A stretch of DNA of 64,000 nucleotides. Origin: Granulicella sp. 5B5 (lineage in GTDB: Bacteria; Acidobacteriota; Terriglobia; Terriglobales; Acidobacteriaceae). A program made the translations under genes and the position numbers. Location: positions 1,860,001 through 1,924,000 of the forward strand of contig NZ_CP046444.1 of NCBI RefSeq assembly GCF_014083945.1. Direction: 5' to 3'. The notes beneath the pieces were generated by a model that was given only the letters and a program-made list of their open reading frames with translations, was not told the DNA's origin and ran no database searches. This document shows positions 25,991-36,800 of this stretch, one piece after another (the stretch's first letter is position 1; every line of letters starts with the position of its first letter).

Positions 25991-28330
25991 ATGAAGCTCG
26001 CCCTCTCAATCCGCAAGCTGCTCGCCGCAATTTTTCTCACCGCTGCGACGGCCATCCTTCTCGCCCCGCACACAGTCCGCGCTCGCGCCACCGACGACGA
26101 CACCCACGCCGAAGCCCGTGCCGCCTACAACAAAAAGATCGCAGCCATCTACAACTACAAGTTCGGCGAACAGCACCCCTTCTACCCCTCCAACGCCACC
26201 ACCGACACCGGCGCCTTCATCGACCCCAAGGACTTCCCCACCGCCGCCTACTGCGGCCACTGCCATCAGGCCGCGCACGCCCAGTGGCGCGAGTCCGCCC
26301 ACTCCAACTCCAACCGGGTCCCCTACTACCTCCGCAACGTCAACCTCCTCGCGGCTGAAAAAGGCATCGCCTACACCCGCCACTGCGAAGGCTGCCACGA
26401 CCCCATCTCCGTCGTCTCCGGCGCACTCACTGAGAGGTCCCCGCGCACCCGCCCCTACGACCAGGACGGCGTCACCTGCATGGTCTGCCACTCCATCCAG
26501 TCCGGCACCACGCGCGGCACCGGCAGCTACGTCATGGGTATCCCCGCCGTCATGGTCGACGAAAACGGCAACCCCATCCACCACGCCGTCTCCGACGCGG
26601 AGATCCTCGCTCACCTCGACCGCCACTCCGCCGCGGTCATGAAGCCCTTCTACAAGACCAGCCAGTTCTGCTCCGCCTGCCACGAAGCCGCGCTCCCCAA
26701 AATGCTCAACGACTACAAGTGGCAGCGCGCCATCTCGCTCTATGACGAGTGGCAGAACTCCTCCTTCGCCAAGCAATCGCCGCTGCCCTTCTATCACAAG
26801 CCCGTCGTCTCCACCTGCCAGACGTGCCACATGGCGCGCGAGGCCATAGGCTCGCTCTCCGATTACAGTGCCAAGTCCATCGACGGCGGCCCCAAGTCCA
26901 TCGTCTCCCACCGCTGGCTCGGCGCCAACACCTCCATCCCCAAGATCTATCACTACCCTGACCAGGCCCGCCTCGTCACCGAGTTCCTCCAGAACCAGGT
27001 CTTCAACGTCGACATCTTCGGCGTCGAGAAAGAGCCTAAAAACTTCAACACACCCGCCGCCGAGCTCGCTGAAAACTCCGTGAACGGCAAGCTCATCGCC
27101 CCTCTCGGCACCGTGCCGTTCTCGCTCGACGCCGGCCAACGCGTCGTCGTCTCCGTCGTCATCCAGAACAAGGGCATCGGCCACTCGCACGTCCCTGAGC
27201 AGCGCGATATGTACGAGTCCTGGGTCGACTTCACCGTCAAGAACACCGCCGGCAAAACCCTCTATGAGTCCGGCGCGATTCAGCCCAAAGACGACGAGCT
27301 CGATCCCTCCGCGCACAGCTTCACCAACCGCCTCATCAACAAGCAGGGCAGCCTCAACGCGCTCCACCAAGTCTGGGACAACCGCGTCGTCGCCTACAAC
27401 AACACCGTCCAGTCCGGCCGTTCGCAGCTCGTCCGCTACGCCTTCACCATGCCCCGCGATGGCAGCCCTGTCTCTGTCACTGCCACCGTCCGCTACCGCC
27501 GCTTCGATCAGCACTTCATGGACTTCGGCATGAGCGTCCCCATCGGCCAGGGCCACTGGCAGCAACCCATCGTGGACATGGTCTCCACCACCCGCATCTT
27601 CAAGTCCGGCTCAAACGACCCCATTCCCAATCCCGATCCCAAGTCCGTCAACCCCGAATGGATGCGTTGGAACAACTACGGCATCGGCCTGCTCGACGCG
27701 CAACAGTATGCCGCCGCCGTCTCCGCCTTCGAGCGCGTCGCCGCCATGCACCCCGACGACTTCGACCCGCCCACCAACATCGCCGTCACCTACATCGCCT
27801 GGGAGAAGTACGACGACGCCGTCCCCTACCTCAACAAATCGCTCGCGCTCAAAAAGGACAATGCCCGCGCGCTTTACTATCTTGCTCTCGTGCAGCGCAA
27901 CTCCGGCGACGTCAACGAGGCCATAGCCAACCTGCAGAAAGTCGCGGCCGCCTTCCCTGATTCTCTCGACGCCCATCGCGAGCTCGGCTTCTCCTACTAT
28001 CAGCTCCACAACTACGCGCAGGCCCGCACCGAGTACGAGCTCGTCCAGTCCATCGCGCCCGACAACCTCGCCGCCCACTACAACCTCGCCATCATCTACC
28101 GCCGCCTGCACCTCAAGGACCAGGCCGCCGTCGAGGCCGCCTACTTCGCCGACGAGAAAGACGACCCCACCGCCTCCACCTACGCACTCGAGTACCTCCG
28201 CAAGCACCACGACATCGCGCAGGAGTCCGTCCCCTGGCATGTCCACGACCTCGACCACCACGGCGCCGACGAGCTCAACCCCATGCTCCCCGCCAGCGAC
28301 TCCGGCTCCGTCACGGGCGGCAGCCACTAG
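25991..28330 (+). CDS. Exported pentaheme cytochrome c with C-terminal TPR domain
   Basis: A 779-residue protein with a signal peptide (to about residue 33, VRARA). Five CXXCH sites lie in the N-terminal third: CGHCH, CEGCH, CMVCH, CSACH and CQTCH; spacing resembles cytochrome c-554-type multiheme proteins (QAAHAQWRESAHSNS after the first). A beta-rich region around residues 370-530 follows (VVVSVVIQNKGIGHSHVPEQ). From about residue 550 there are several tetratricopeptide repeats (YAAAVSAFERVAAMHPDDF, YDDAVPYLNKSLALKKDN). It ends 18 bp before a small cytochrome c gene. Periplasmic or surface electron transfer with the TPR part as docking platform is inference. No Shine-Dalgarno is obvious. 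Confidence 0.88.
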   Translation: MKLALSIRKLLAAIFLTAATAILLAPHTVRARATDDDTHAEARAAYNKKIAAIYNYKFGEQHPFYPSNATTDTGAFIDPKDFPTAAYCGHCHQAAHAQWRESAHSNSNRVPYYLRNVNLLAAEKGIAYTRHCEGCHDPISVVSGALTERSPRTRPYDQDGVTCMVCHSIQSGTTRGTGSYVMGIPAVMVDENGNPIHHAVSDAEILAHLDRHSAAVMKPFYKTSQFCSACHEAALPKMLNDYKWQRAISLYDEWQNSSFAKQSPLPFYHKPVVSTCQTCHMAREAIGSLSDYSAKSIDGGPKSIVSHRWLGANTSIPKIYHYPDQARLVTEFLQNQVFNVDIFGVEKEPKNFNTPAAELAENSVNGKLIAPLGTVPFSLDAGQRVVVSVVIQNKGIGHSHVPEQRDMYESWVDFTVKNTAGKTLYESGAIQPKDDELDPSAHSFTNRLINKQGSLNALHQVWDNRVVAYNNTVQSGRSQLVRYAFTMPRDGSPVSVTATVRYRRFDQHFMDFGMSVPIGQGHWQQPIVDMVSTTRIFKSGSNDPIPNPDPKSVNPEWMRWNNYGIGLLDAQQYAAAVSAFERVAAMHPDDFDPPTNIAVTYIAWEKYDDAVPYLNKSLALKKDNARALYYLALVQRNSGDVNEAIANLQKVAAAFPDSLDAHRELGFSYYQLHNYAQARTEYELVQSIAPDNLAAHYNLAIIYRRLHLKDQAAVEAAYFADEKDDPTASTYALEYLRKHHDIAQESVPWHVHDLDHHGADELNPMLPASDSGSVTGGSH

Positions 28331-28348
28331 CTCCGCGCCCCTTATAGA

Positions 28349-28759
28349 ATGTCCTCTGTGTACACTCCCTTTGCGAAACATGGCTCACTCTGCGTACTCT
28401 GCGTGAGCGCTTTGGCCTTTGCTTTCGTCCTCCATCAGCCAAAGACCGTCACCGCCTCTTCCACAGCGCGAGCCCGCGGGGCAGAGCTCTTCGCCACCCG
28501 CGGCTGCGCCCACTGCCACGGCACCGACGGCGTCAACGGAGAGATCGGCCCCGACCTACAGCTCGTCCGCAAGCGCATGAACGCCGCCCGCATCTTCGCC
28601 CAGATTCACGACGGCAGCAAAGACATGCCCGCCTTCGCCGACTCTCTCTCCACCCCGCAGATCGACGACCTCGTCGCCTACCTCCGCACCAAACGCAAAC
28701 ACATCATCCCACCACCTCCACCCACAAAACCTGCCGCCACCGACCCCAACAGCAACTGA
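28349..28759 (+). CDS. Monoheme cytochrome c, exported
   Basis: A class I-like cytochrome c of 136 residues with one heme site, RGCAHCHGTDG, and a candidate axial Met in GSKDMPAFAD. The tail is Pro/Lys/His-rich. Residues 11-31 (GSLCVLCVSALAFAFVLHQ) act as signal peptide; the DNA coding this part resembles dispersed sequence near 39975-40020, suggesting it grew out of repeat DNA. It would shuttle electrons for the pentaheme protein encoded 18 bp upstream. It converges with the next FG-GAP gene, 85 bp away. Confidence 0.87.
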   Translation: MSSVYTPFAKHGSLCVLCVSALAFAFVLHQPKTVTASSTARARGAELFATRGCAHCHGTDGVNGEIGPDLQLVRKRMNAARIFAQIHDGSKDMPAFADSLSTPQIDDLVAYLRTKRKHIIPPPPPTKPAATDPNSN

Positions 28760-28844
28760 CTTCCTGCGTACCCGACAACACGGCCGTGGCGAAACTTGGC
28801 CCACTTCGCGAACGTGGCGGGAAGGCTTTGATCCTCCCTCCGTA

Positions 28845-30617
28845 CTACCTCGCTCCGGCCAGCTTCCCCTTCCCCTCGGTCAGCTCCACAAACCGATCCA
28901 CACCATCCACCGCAAACATCTCGCTCTCCCCATTCGGCCACCGCACCTCGATCGCAGCGATCTTCGTCTCCGCGCCCAGCCCAAAGTGCAACCGCAAATC
29001 GCTTGAGCTCGAATAGCTCGACCCGCTCCGCACCTCATCCACCCAGCAGCGTTTCGTGCCACGCACCGTCACCCGAGCCCCAATCCCATCGCGGTTCGAC
29101 GTCGTACCCACCAGCCGCACTCCCAGCCAATGGTTCGTGTTCGAAGCCTCATTCACCAGCAGCAACGGCAGCTCGCTCAGGTTGTTCACCACCACCTCCA
29201 ACCGCCCATCGTTCCACAGGTCGCCCACCGCCAGCCCGCGCCCTGATAGCGGCTCCGTCATCCCCGGGCCACTGACCTGCGACACATCCTTGAACTTCCC
29301 GTTCCCCTGGTTCCAGTACAAAAACCGCGGCTCCTTGAACTTCGTCCCCAGATTGTCCTTATCGACCTCTGGATACACATGCCCGTTCGCCACCAGCAGG
29401 TCAGGAAATCCGTCATTGTCCACATCGGTAAACATCGTCCCCCAACCCAGCGCATCGAGGTTCCTGCCCAACCCCGCGGCAAACGTCACATCCTCAAACG
29501 ACCCATCGCCGTGGTTCCGATACAGCGTCGCCGTATCGTCTGAGAAGTTCGTCTTGAACAAACTGATGTGCCCATCGCCAATGTAGTCCGCAGCGGTCGA
29601 CCCCATCCCCGCCTGTTCGCGACCGTCCTCATTGAACGCCACGCCCGCATCCGCACCCACATCCGTGAACGTCCCATTGTGGTTGTTCTTATACAGCGCC
29701 GAAGGCGTCGAGTCGCACGCCACATAGATGTCCGGCCAGCCATCTTCGTTGTAGTCCAGCGTCGTCACCGAGAAGCAGTAATGCGCATACGTCTTCTCGA
29801 TCCCGCTCGCCGCGCTTACATCCTTAAACTTGCCGCCGCCCTCATTGTGATACAGAATGTTCTTCGCGCTCGGCAGCCCACGCGGCCCGCACATCACCGG
29901 CGCTCCCTTCCACATGCAACCTGCATCCGCGCCCGGCGCAGGCGTCGTCGCAAGGTCAAAGTGCACATAGTTCGACACCATCAGGTCGAGCTTGCCATCG
30001 CGGTCATAGTCCACAAATGCGCAGCCCGTGCCCCACTCCTTGCCTGTGCCAGCCACGCCCGCCTGCTCGGCCACATCGGTAAACGTGCCATTGCCGTTGT
30101 TGTGATACAGCCGGTTCTTCCCATAGTCCGTAACGTAGAGATCGTCCCATCCATCGTTGTCATAGTCCCCAACACAAACCCCCTGCCCCCACGCAGTCTG
30201 TATCAGCCCAGCCTTCGCCGTCACATCGGTAAAGGTCCCATCATGGTTGTTATGGAACAGATGGCTCGTCGGCGGACTCTTCTCCTTGGCATCGTCCTTC
30301 AGCTCCTGCCCATTCACCAGAAAGATATCCGGCCACCCATCGCGGTCATAATCAATAATCGCAACACCCGACCCCGTCGCCTCCACAATGTAGCGCTTGT
30401 TCGTCGCACTGCCATTCACGTTCATCACCTGGATGCCCGCCTTCGCAGCCACATCCACAAACCACGCCGGCGTCGGATGTTCCGCGCTCGCCGGATACAC
30501 CTTCTGCTGCATCTGCGCTCTCGACAACCCATACAACATCAAAAATACAGCGACAACCGCACAAGCCCGCGCCACTGCACCCGCTCTTGCTTTTGCCGTT
30601 GCTTTTCTTTCTGTCAT
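28845..30617 (-). CDS. Exported FG-GAP repeat protein with ASPIC/UnbV domain (CRTAC1 family), copy 2
   Basis: From ATG 30617 (MTERKATAKARAGAVARACAV begins the signal peptide, cleaved after about SRAQ) the protein has 590 residues. Repeats carry DYDRDGWPDIFLVNG, DYDNDGWDDLYVTDYG, DYDRDGKLDLMVSNYV and DVDNDGFPDLLVANG; the ASPIC/UnbV end shows GIGARVTVRG and HFGLGAETKIAAIEVRWPNG. The open frame also extends to a GTG at 30686 that overlaps the upstream gene's stop (GTGA), but those 23 extra residues are encoded by a dispersed repeat. Either start puts repeat-derived sequence at the N-terminus. Same family as the genes on both sides. Confidence 0.88.
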   Translation of the reverse strand: MTERKATAKARAGAVARACAVVAVFLMLYGLSRAQMQQKVYPASAEHPTPAWFVDVAAKAGIQVMNVNGSATNKRYIVEATGSGVAIIDYDRDGWPDIFLVNGQELKDDAKEKSPPTSHLFHNNHDGTFTDVTAKAGLIQTAWGQGVCVGDYDNDGWDDLYVTDYGKNRLYHNNGNGTFTDVAEQAGVAGTGKEWGTGCAFVDYDRDGKLDLMVSNYVHFDLATTPAPGADAGCMWKGAPVMCGPRGLPSAKNILYHNEGGGKFKDVSAASGIEKTYAHYCFSVTTLDYNEDGWPDIYVACDSTPSALYKNNHNGTFTDVGADAGVAFNEDGREQAGMGSTAADYIGDGHISLFKTNFSDDTATLYRNHGDGSFEDVTFAAGLGRNLDALGWGTMFTDVDNDGFPDLLVANGHVYPEVDKDNLGTKFKEPRFLYWNQGNGKFKDVSQVSGPGMTEPLSGRGLAVGDLWNDGRLEVVVNNLSELPLLLVNEASNTNHWLGVRLVGTTSNRDGIGARVTVRGTKRCWVDEVRSGSSYSSSSDLRLHFGLGAETKIAAIEVRWPNGESEMFAVDGVDRFVELTEGKGKLAGAR

Positions 30618-30654
30618 TCCGAGCGCAGCGAGGAACCTGCTTCTTGCGCGAGCG
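30601..30654. repeat. 54-bp dispersed repeat, copy 2, overlapping a start codon
   Basis: Differs from 14806-14859 at only 2 of 54 positions. Reverse orientation relative to the flanking minus-strand genes. Its internal CAT (30615-30617) supplies the ATG preferred for the copy 2 FG-GAP gene. Confidence 0.85.
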
Positions 30655-30682
30655 GAGCGAGCGCTAGCTGCTTCAGCAAATC

Positions 30683-32578
30683 TCACTTCGCCGCCTTCTC
30701 AACAACCCCACCCATCGCCACCGCCCGCAAAATCTTCCCACCCTCCTGCACCACATACAGATGGTTCGCCGCAAGGTCCTTCAGCGAGTCCCTCGTCCCC
30801 GAGGGCCACGCAATCGTCACCTCATCCACCTTCACCGCCTGGTCCAATCCAAAGTGCATCCGCAGATCGTTCTGCGAGTAGTAGCTCCCGCCGCTGCGCA
30901 CCTCATCAATCTGCTTCATCGGCTGTTTGCACACGCCACTCATCGCCTGCGGAGCCGTCGTCGCCGTCACCGTAATCCGCGCGCCAATTCCCGTCCGATT
31001 GCTCTTCGTCCCCACCAGCTTGATCTTGATCCAGTTCCGCTGAATCCCATTCATGAGAACAGCATCGCACCGCAGCAGCTGCGGCACGGCATTCACACAG
31101 TTCACAACTACATCCATATCACCATCATTGTCATAGTCCCCGATTGCGCACCCCCGCGCCGGAACAGCATCCGTCATGCCGCTGCCCGCCTTGCTCGTCA
31201 CCTCTTCAAACTGCCCATTGCGCAGGTTGCGATACAAATACTTGTGCTCTGCATATGGCGCATCGAGGTGCGAACCATCCACCTCCGGATACACATGCCC
31301 ATTCGAAATCAGGATGTCCAACCAGCCATCATTGTCCACATCCACAAAGCTCACGCCCCAGCCAAGATACCGCGTATTGATCCCCAGCCCCGAAAGATAC
31401 GTGTGGTCCTCAAACGATCCATCGCCTAGGTTCTCATACAGCGAATCTGTATCGCCCGCGAAGTTCGTCTTCACAATATCCAGCAGCCCATCGCGATTGA
31501 AGTCCCCCACCGCAACACCCATGCCCGCCTGCGGCTTTCCATCAGGCGAGTACGCAATCCCCGCCTCAATCGCAACATCCTTGAACGTGCCGTCCTTCTG
31601 GTTCTGGTAGTACGTCGCCGCCGTCGAGTCGTTCGCAACATAAATATCCGGCCAGCCATCGTTATCAAAGTCCGCCACCGTCACGCTCAGCCCATACGTG
31701 CCGATCGTGTCCCACATCCCCGCCTTCTGGCTCACATCGGTGAATGTGCCATCGCCGTTGTTGTGATACAGAATGTTCTTCCCGCCATCCAACCCCGGCG
31801 GCCCGCACGCCACCTGGATGCCCTTGTACTCGCACCCCGCGGCCTCCGGCAGCGGCGCCGTCTTGATGTCGAAGTCGATATAGTTCGCCACAAACAAATC
31901 GAGATGCCCGTCCTTGTCGTAGTCCAGAAACGCACACCCCGAGTTCCACCGCGTCTTCGACTGTGTCAGTCCAGCCTTCGCCGTCACATCCGTAAACGTG
32001 CCATCGCCATGGTTCTTATAAAGGATCGGCTGCCCGTAATAGCTCACAAACAGATCGTCGAGCCCATCGTTGTCATAGTCGCCCACGCAGCAACCCTGCC
32101 CCCAGCCCGACCGCGTCATCCCTGTCTTCGCAGTGATATCGGTAAACGTGCCATCGCGATTGTTCTTGAACAACCGGCTGATCGGCTCCTGCCCCTTCGG
32201 AAACCCCTCCAGCCGTGTGCCATTCACCAGAAAAATATCGAGCCAGTCATCATGGTCGAAGTCATAAAACGCAACGCCACATCCAGTCGTCTCCAGCAGA
32301 AAGCGGTTCTTATGCTCATCGCCATAGATGGTCTTCGCATGCAGCCCGCTCTGCTTCGCTACATCCACAAAGCTGAACCCCAGCGGCATCCCCGTCACCG
32401 GCGAAGGCAGCGTCTTCGGCGCGGGCCTCGGCTTCGCATCATAGCTCGGCCTGGCTCCGATCTGCGGCACCTGTTGCTGCGCTCCCGCAGGCATGGCGAG
32501 CTTCAGCACATCCTCAAACGGCAACACCAGCGCCGTGCGAGAGAGAGACCTGATAAATCCGCGTCGCGTCCAAATCAT
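30683..32578 (-). CDS. FG-GAP repeat protein with ASPIC/UnbV domain (CRTAC1 family), copy 3, Tat-like signal
   Basis: ATG 32578 has a good GAGAGGACGAG ribosome site and gives 631 residues starting MIWTRRGFIRSLSRTALVL, a twin-arginine-like signal. The propeller carries DFDHDDWLDIFLVNG, DYDNDGLDDLFVSYYG, DYDKDGHLDLFVANYI, DFDNDGWPDIYVANDS and DVDNDGWLDILISNG. The ASPIC/UnbV end shows GIGARITVTATT and HFGLDQAVKVDEVTIAWPSG. A Tat signal would mean export after folding, unlike the two sister proteins. It lies 58 bp after the TPR gene and runs straight into copy 2 with overlapping stop and GTG. Confidence 0.9.
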   Translation of the reverse strand: MIWTRRGFIRSLSRTALVLPFEDVLKLAMPAGAQQQVPQIGARPSYDAKPRPAPKTLPSPVTGMPLGFSFVDVAKQSGLHAKTIYGDEHKNRFLLETTGCGVAFYDFDHDDWLDIFLVNGTRLEGFPKGQEPISRLFKNNRDGTFTDITAKTGMTRSGWGQGCCVGDYDNDGLDDLFVSYYGQPILYKNHGDGTFTDVTAKAGLTQSKTRWNSGCAFLDYDKDGHLDLFVANYIDFDIKTAPLPEAAGCEYKGIQVACGPPGLDGGKNILYHNNGDGTFTDVSQKAGMWDTIGTYGLSVTVADFDNDGWPDIYVANDSTAATYYQNQKDGTFKDVAIEAGIAYSPDGKPQAGMGVAVGDFNRDGLLDIVKTNFAGDTDSLYENLGDGSFEDHTYLSGLGINTRYLGWGVSFVDVDNDGWLDILISNGHVYPEVDGSHLDAPYAEHKYLYRNLRNGQFEEVTSKAGSGMTDAVPARGCAIGDYDNDGDMDVVVNCVNAVPQLLRCDAVLMNGIQRNWIKIKLVGTKSNRTGIGARITVTATTAPQAMSGVCKQPMKQIDEVRSGGSYYSQNDLRMHFGLDQAVKVDEVTIAWPSGTRDSLKDLAANHLYVVQEGGKILRAVAMGGVVEKAAK

Positions 32579-32636
32579 CTCGTCCTCTCTCCCAGCAGAA
32601 GTATGGTGACCCTCAAAGATCGCCACTCGCCTCGCA

Positions 32637-33698
32637 TCAGTGCTGCGTGTCGATCCTCGGCTCACTCGCCTGCTGTATCTTCTCTGCCTTCTCCGTCTCA
32701 CGCGCCGCGTCTTCTACGCGCCCCATCGCCCTGTACGCCTGCCCCAGCAGACTATGGGTCCGAAAGTTCTGCGGGTCGAGCTGCTCCGCGTGTTGCAGAT
32801 ACGTCAGCGCAGCCACCGCATCGCCCTTCTTCAACATCGTCTTCCCCAGCGAGATATACGGCCCCGTCGCATTCGGCTCAAGCAGGATCGACGCCTGCAG
32901 GTTACGCTGCGCGTCGTCATACTTCGCCGCCCGGTTATACGCTTCGCCGAGTCCCGCATACACACTAGGCTCCAGCGGATTATTCACCTTCTCCTTTTCC
33001 AGCTCCGCAATCGCCTCATCGAGATGGTCCCCCGCCAGTGCAATCTCACCCAGCAACTCATGCGCCAGCGGCAGGTTCGGATTGATCGCCAGCGCCTTCT
33101 GCGCAAAGCTCTGCGACACCGGCAGATACTCCCGCCGCAACAACATCCGCGCCGCGATCAGGTACGCTGCTGCGCCATCCGGAGCGAAGCCATATTGCGC
33201 CGCAAACGCATGGCGAGCATCGTCATACCGTCTCGTGTCCATATAGCAGAGCGCAAGAATATAGTTGGGATCAGCCTTTCCCAGCGCGCCCTGCTTGCCC
33301 GCCGCCTCCAACAAAGGAATCGCATCCGCGGGCCGCCCCAACCGAAACAGCGTAAGCCCACGCATCTGCGACGACTCCACATCATGTGGGTCTTCAAACA
33401 GCGCCGCCGCAAACGCCTTATCGGCAGCATGCAGATCGCCCAACTGATACTCTGCAAGCCCCTCGAGCCGGTTCAGCCCGGCCATAACGCCGTGCCCTGC
33501 ACGCAGCGTCGCAATCTGCTTCAAAGCAAGGTCTGCATGTCCCATGTCGATGCTATGGCGAACGGTCTTGGCATCCAGCGAATCAGCGGAAGTTGCGCCT
33601 GCCGCACTCTGCGCACGCATCAACGAGCACGAAAGCAGGCACACAGCCACCGCGCTCATAAGAGCGCACAGACCGCGAACCGAAGAAGATCGAAACAT
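32637..33698 (-). CDS. Exported TPR-repeat protein
   Basis: ATG 33698 gives MFRSSSVRGLCALMSAVAV, a signal peptide ending LMRAQ, and 353 residues. Tetratricopeptide repeats fill most of the protein (LADKAFAAALFEDPHDVESSQ-like helices, YDDAQRNLQASILLEPNATG, AVAALTYLQHAEQLDPQN). The open frame reaches back to 33791 but that part overlaps the preceding terminator. It is the first gene of a minus-strand unit with two ASPIC/UnbV proteins, suggesting that it serves as their assembly or docking partner in the periplasm; that role is inferred from context. Confidence 0.85.
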   Translation of the reverse strand: MFRSSSVRGLCALMSAVAVCLLSCSLMRAQSAAGATSADSLDAKTVRHSIDMGHADLALKQIATLRAGHGVMAGLNRLEGLAEYQLGDLHAADKAFAAALFEDPHDVESSQMRGLTLFRLGRPADAIPLLEAAGKQGALGKADPNYILALCYMDTRRYDDARHAFAAQYGFAPDGAAAYLIAARMLLRREYLPVSQSFAQKALAINPNLPLAHELLGEIALAGDHLDEAIAELEKEKVNNPLEPSVYAGLGEAYNRAAKYDDAQRNLQASILLEPNATGPYISLGKTMLKKGDAVAALTYLQHAEQLDPQNFRTHSLLGQAYRAMGRVEDAARETEKAEKIQQASEPRIDTQH

Positions 33699-33763
33699 GC
33701 TGAAAAAGCCCCACAGACCTTTGCTGATCAAACTACTACAGTCGCCGTACCAGTAAAAGCAAA

Positions 33764-33793
33764 GGGTGAAGGGAGATCGCTCTCCCTTCACCC
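33764..33793 (-). terminator. Intrinsic terminator of the third Oar-like receptor gene
   Basis: A perfect 13-bp stem (GGGTGAAGGGAGA with 33781-33793) around TCGC, followed on the minus strand by TTTGCTTTT. It lies 17 bp after the receptor stop, so the TPR-FG-GAP unit downstream probably has its own promoter. Confidence 0.85.
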
Positions 33794-33810
33794 GTTTGCA
33801 GTATGGCGGG

Positions 33811-36800
33811 TTAGAACGCTAAGTGCAGTGTGAACTGCAACTGGCGCGGGTTGGTCGTGCCATTCGGCCCGGGGCCACCGCCAATCGAGTTGCCGTTCTG
33901 AATATTGCCGCCCGGGTTCTCAAAATTGATGTGGTTGAAGGCGTTGAACGCATCCATGCGGAACTGCACCGTGTAGCGCTCATGGAAGGTCACATTCTTC
34001 ATGATGGACATATCGCTGTTGAACAAACCAGGACCCCAGGCCGTATTGCGCCCGGCGTTGCCGATAGTATCCAGACCCGGATCGGTGAAGGTCGTCCCCA
34101 GTGTCTGCTGCTGGAAGAACGTGACGCCGGTCGGGCCGCCAGGAAATCCCTTGACCCCCGTGTGCAACGACGAAGGATTGCCGTTGACCTGGCATGGAGC
34201 ATCGCCAGGCAGATCGTTGCCGCAGCCGCTGAATGACAGCGTGAATGGCAAGCCGCTCTGCCACACAAACGTGGGGCTGTACTCCCAACCGCCGACGATA
34301 TAGTTCAGCGCCCTGTTGCTGTTCAGGAACTTCTGGTCTTTGCCGAAAGGCAGCTTGTACAGGCCATAGGCTGTGAACGCGTTGCGGCGAATGGAGCTGT
34401 CATTTCCGATCACAGCCTGCTTGTTCCACGTGGCAAAGCTGCTGTTCGCATCGCGGCCTCGCTGGTAAGCGTAGTTCGCATTGACCGAAAGCCCGTGCGC
34501 GTACGTCTTCGCCAAACTGACCTGCAGTGAGTTGTAATGAGTGTCCTGGTCATCGCCGTAGTAGCTGATAGCCTGCGTCCAGTTACAAGCTGCCCCGCCG
34601 CACGCTGGCAGTGTGCCATTTGTATAGCGTTGCAGCAGCGTCTGGTTGCTGGTTGCGCCCGTCGTCGTACTTACAGGATTGGTACAACCCGCCGTGCCGG
34701 CAAGGCAGGTGCCACCAGCCGGATCGAAGTGCAGCGCCTGGTTCGTCGTCACATTGAACGATGCCGGAAGCGAGATCGCCGCCTCATTCGGATTTGTGGT
34801 ATTGCCACTCAAATCGCTGAGAGTATGGGTTCCCTTGTTGGCAACGTAGGCCACCGTCACCGTGGTAGTCGGTGTGATGGACCGCTGTACGCTGAAGTTC
34901 CAGGCATCCAGTGTCGGCAGCCGCTCTGTAAACGGACGCGCCTTCATATTGACCGAACCGCCAGCCGTTGCGCAGTTGGCACCGGCTTGCGAGCAAGGAA
35001 CATCGGCTCCCAGTGCACTGGTGCCCGGAATTGGTGCCGTGACCGGGATCTGGCCCTGCGCGTTCGCCGCGACAGGCGTGTAGTTCACCAGCCCCGCGGA
35101 GTTCGTGCCGCTTACCGCCGGATTATCCAACTGGAACGCGTAGCTCTGGGCACCGTTCAGAGAGGAGATCGACTGGTTCGCCAGAACGGGAATGTTCTGC
35201 GTGACCACATGGCCGAACTCCGAGCCGAAGACACCAAGATCGAAGCTGCGCCCATAACCGGCCCGGATGACCGTCTTCTGGTCGATCTGGTAGGCCACGC
35301 CGAGACGGGGGTTCCAGGTGTTCTTCGCTGCCGCCACGCCCATGTTGAGCGGGATGCCGCCTTCACCTGCCACATTGAGGTAGCCCGTAGCCAGGTTCAG
35401 CAGAGCGCCGTTACCTTTACCGTTCACGCGTTCCGGAGCGTAGTACTCATAGCGTGCGCCGACGTTCACCGTCAACTTGGGAGTTGCGCGCCAGGTGTCC
35501 TGTCCGTAGAAGAAATCCCGTGGCTGGAATTCCTTTGCGTTCAGCTCGCTCGGCGTGCCCGCATACCGGTTGAAGCTGGTCACGTCACCCAGAACCAGGC
35601 TCGCGAAACCGAGACCGCCCGTCGATCCATTTGACGTGGGGCCTGTGCCGAAGTTGTTCAAGCCGGTGCGGTCCGAATCCGACGGTACGCGCAAGTTGCG
35701 AGCGTAACGCAGATCGATACCAACCTTGACGGAATGATTGCCGATCGTCCTCGTCCAGTTGTTCACAAGCTGGAACTGGTCTTCACGCTCCGTCAATGGG
35801 CAGTTGCAGCGATTGATGTTCAAACCGGCGCCGTACTGCGCTCCTCCCCCTGTTGGGTTGTTCGGGCTTGCAGTCGGGTTCGTGACGTTCAGGTCCGAGA
35901 TATTGAAGCCCGGCGCGCCGAAGTCCTGCGCCACCGTGAGTGACGCGTTGGCTCCCGTGCCGCTCACGTTCTCGCCCTGGATGGGCAGGTTCGTGTTGCC
36001 GGTATCGTACTTCGCGGTGGTGATGCCATAACGGAAGTAGCCGAGTCGAACGTCTGTCACCAACTTGGAGTTGATGGCGATGTCCGTGCCGAGCGCGACG
36101 CTGTCGTTTGCGCCCTTGGACGTGCCGCCATAGCCGCCCAGACCGAAGCCCGGGCCACCCGCGTTGCCGAACATCGTCTTGCCGGTCAGCGTATCGGTAA
36201 AGCGGCTGAAGCGCCCGAAGATGTGTATCTTCTCGTTCAGCACCGCATCACCGCGAACGTCCCATTGGTCACTATTGAAAAGACCTGAGCCGCTGCCCGC
36301 GTAGTTCTGCGAAAACCCGCCATCTGTACCCGCCGTGTTTGGCGCGTACGGCTGAAGCAGTTTGAGCAGCTGTAGCGCCGCTGGCGAAAGGGCCGAGTTC
36401 GGGATGATCGCGTTCGGATACGGCGTGGTGCTGTTGGGCTCGTAGATCTGGTACGGGTTGTACGATACGCCTGTGCTCGTCGTTGCCGGGTTCGCCGCGC
36501 CGTAGTTCACATACTCACTGAAGTCACACCCATTGCCGCTCAGGCAGGTGGTAATCAGGTGCGAGGTCGGCACGGTCGCCGTGCTGGCGATACCCACCTT
36601 CTGACGAACACCCTGGTAGTCGCCAAAGAAGAAGACCTTATCTTTGATGATCGGCCCGCCGATCGAACCGCCGAACTGGCTCTTGATGCCGCCCGGGAAA
36701 CCGCCGCTCGAAGCAAGCTGCGTCGGTCCCTGCTGGAACGGATCGCGTGCCAGGTTGGCATTGCTCTCGCGATTGTCGAACACCGTTCCGTGGAACTGGT

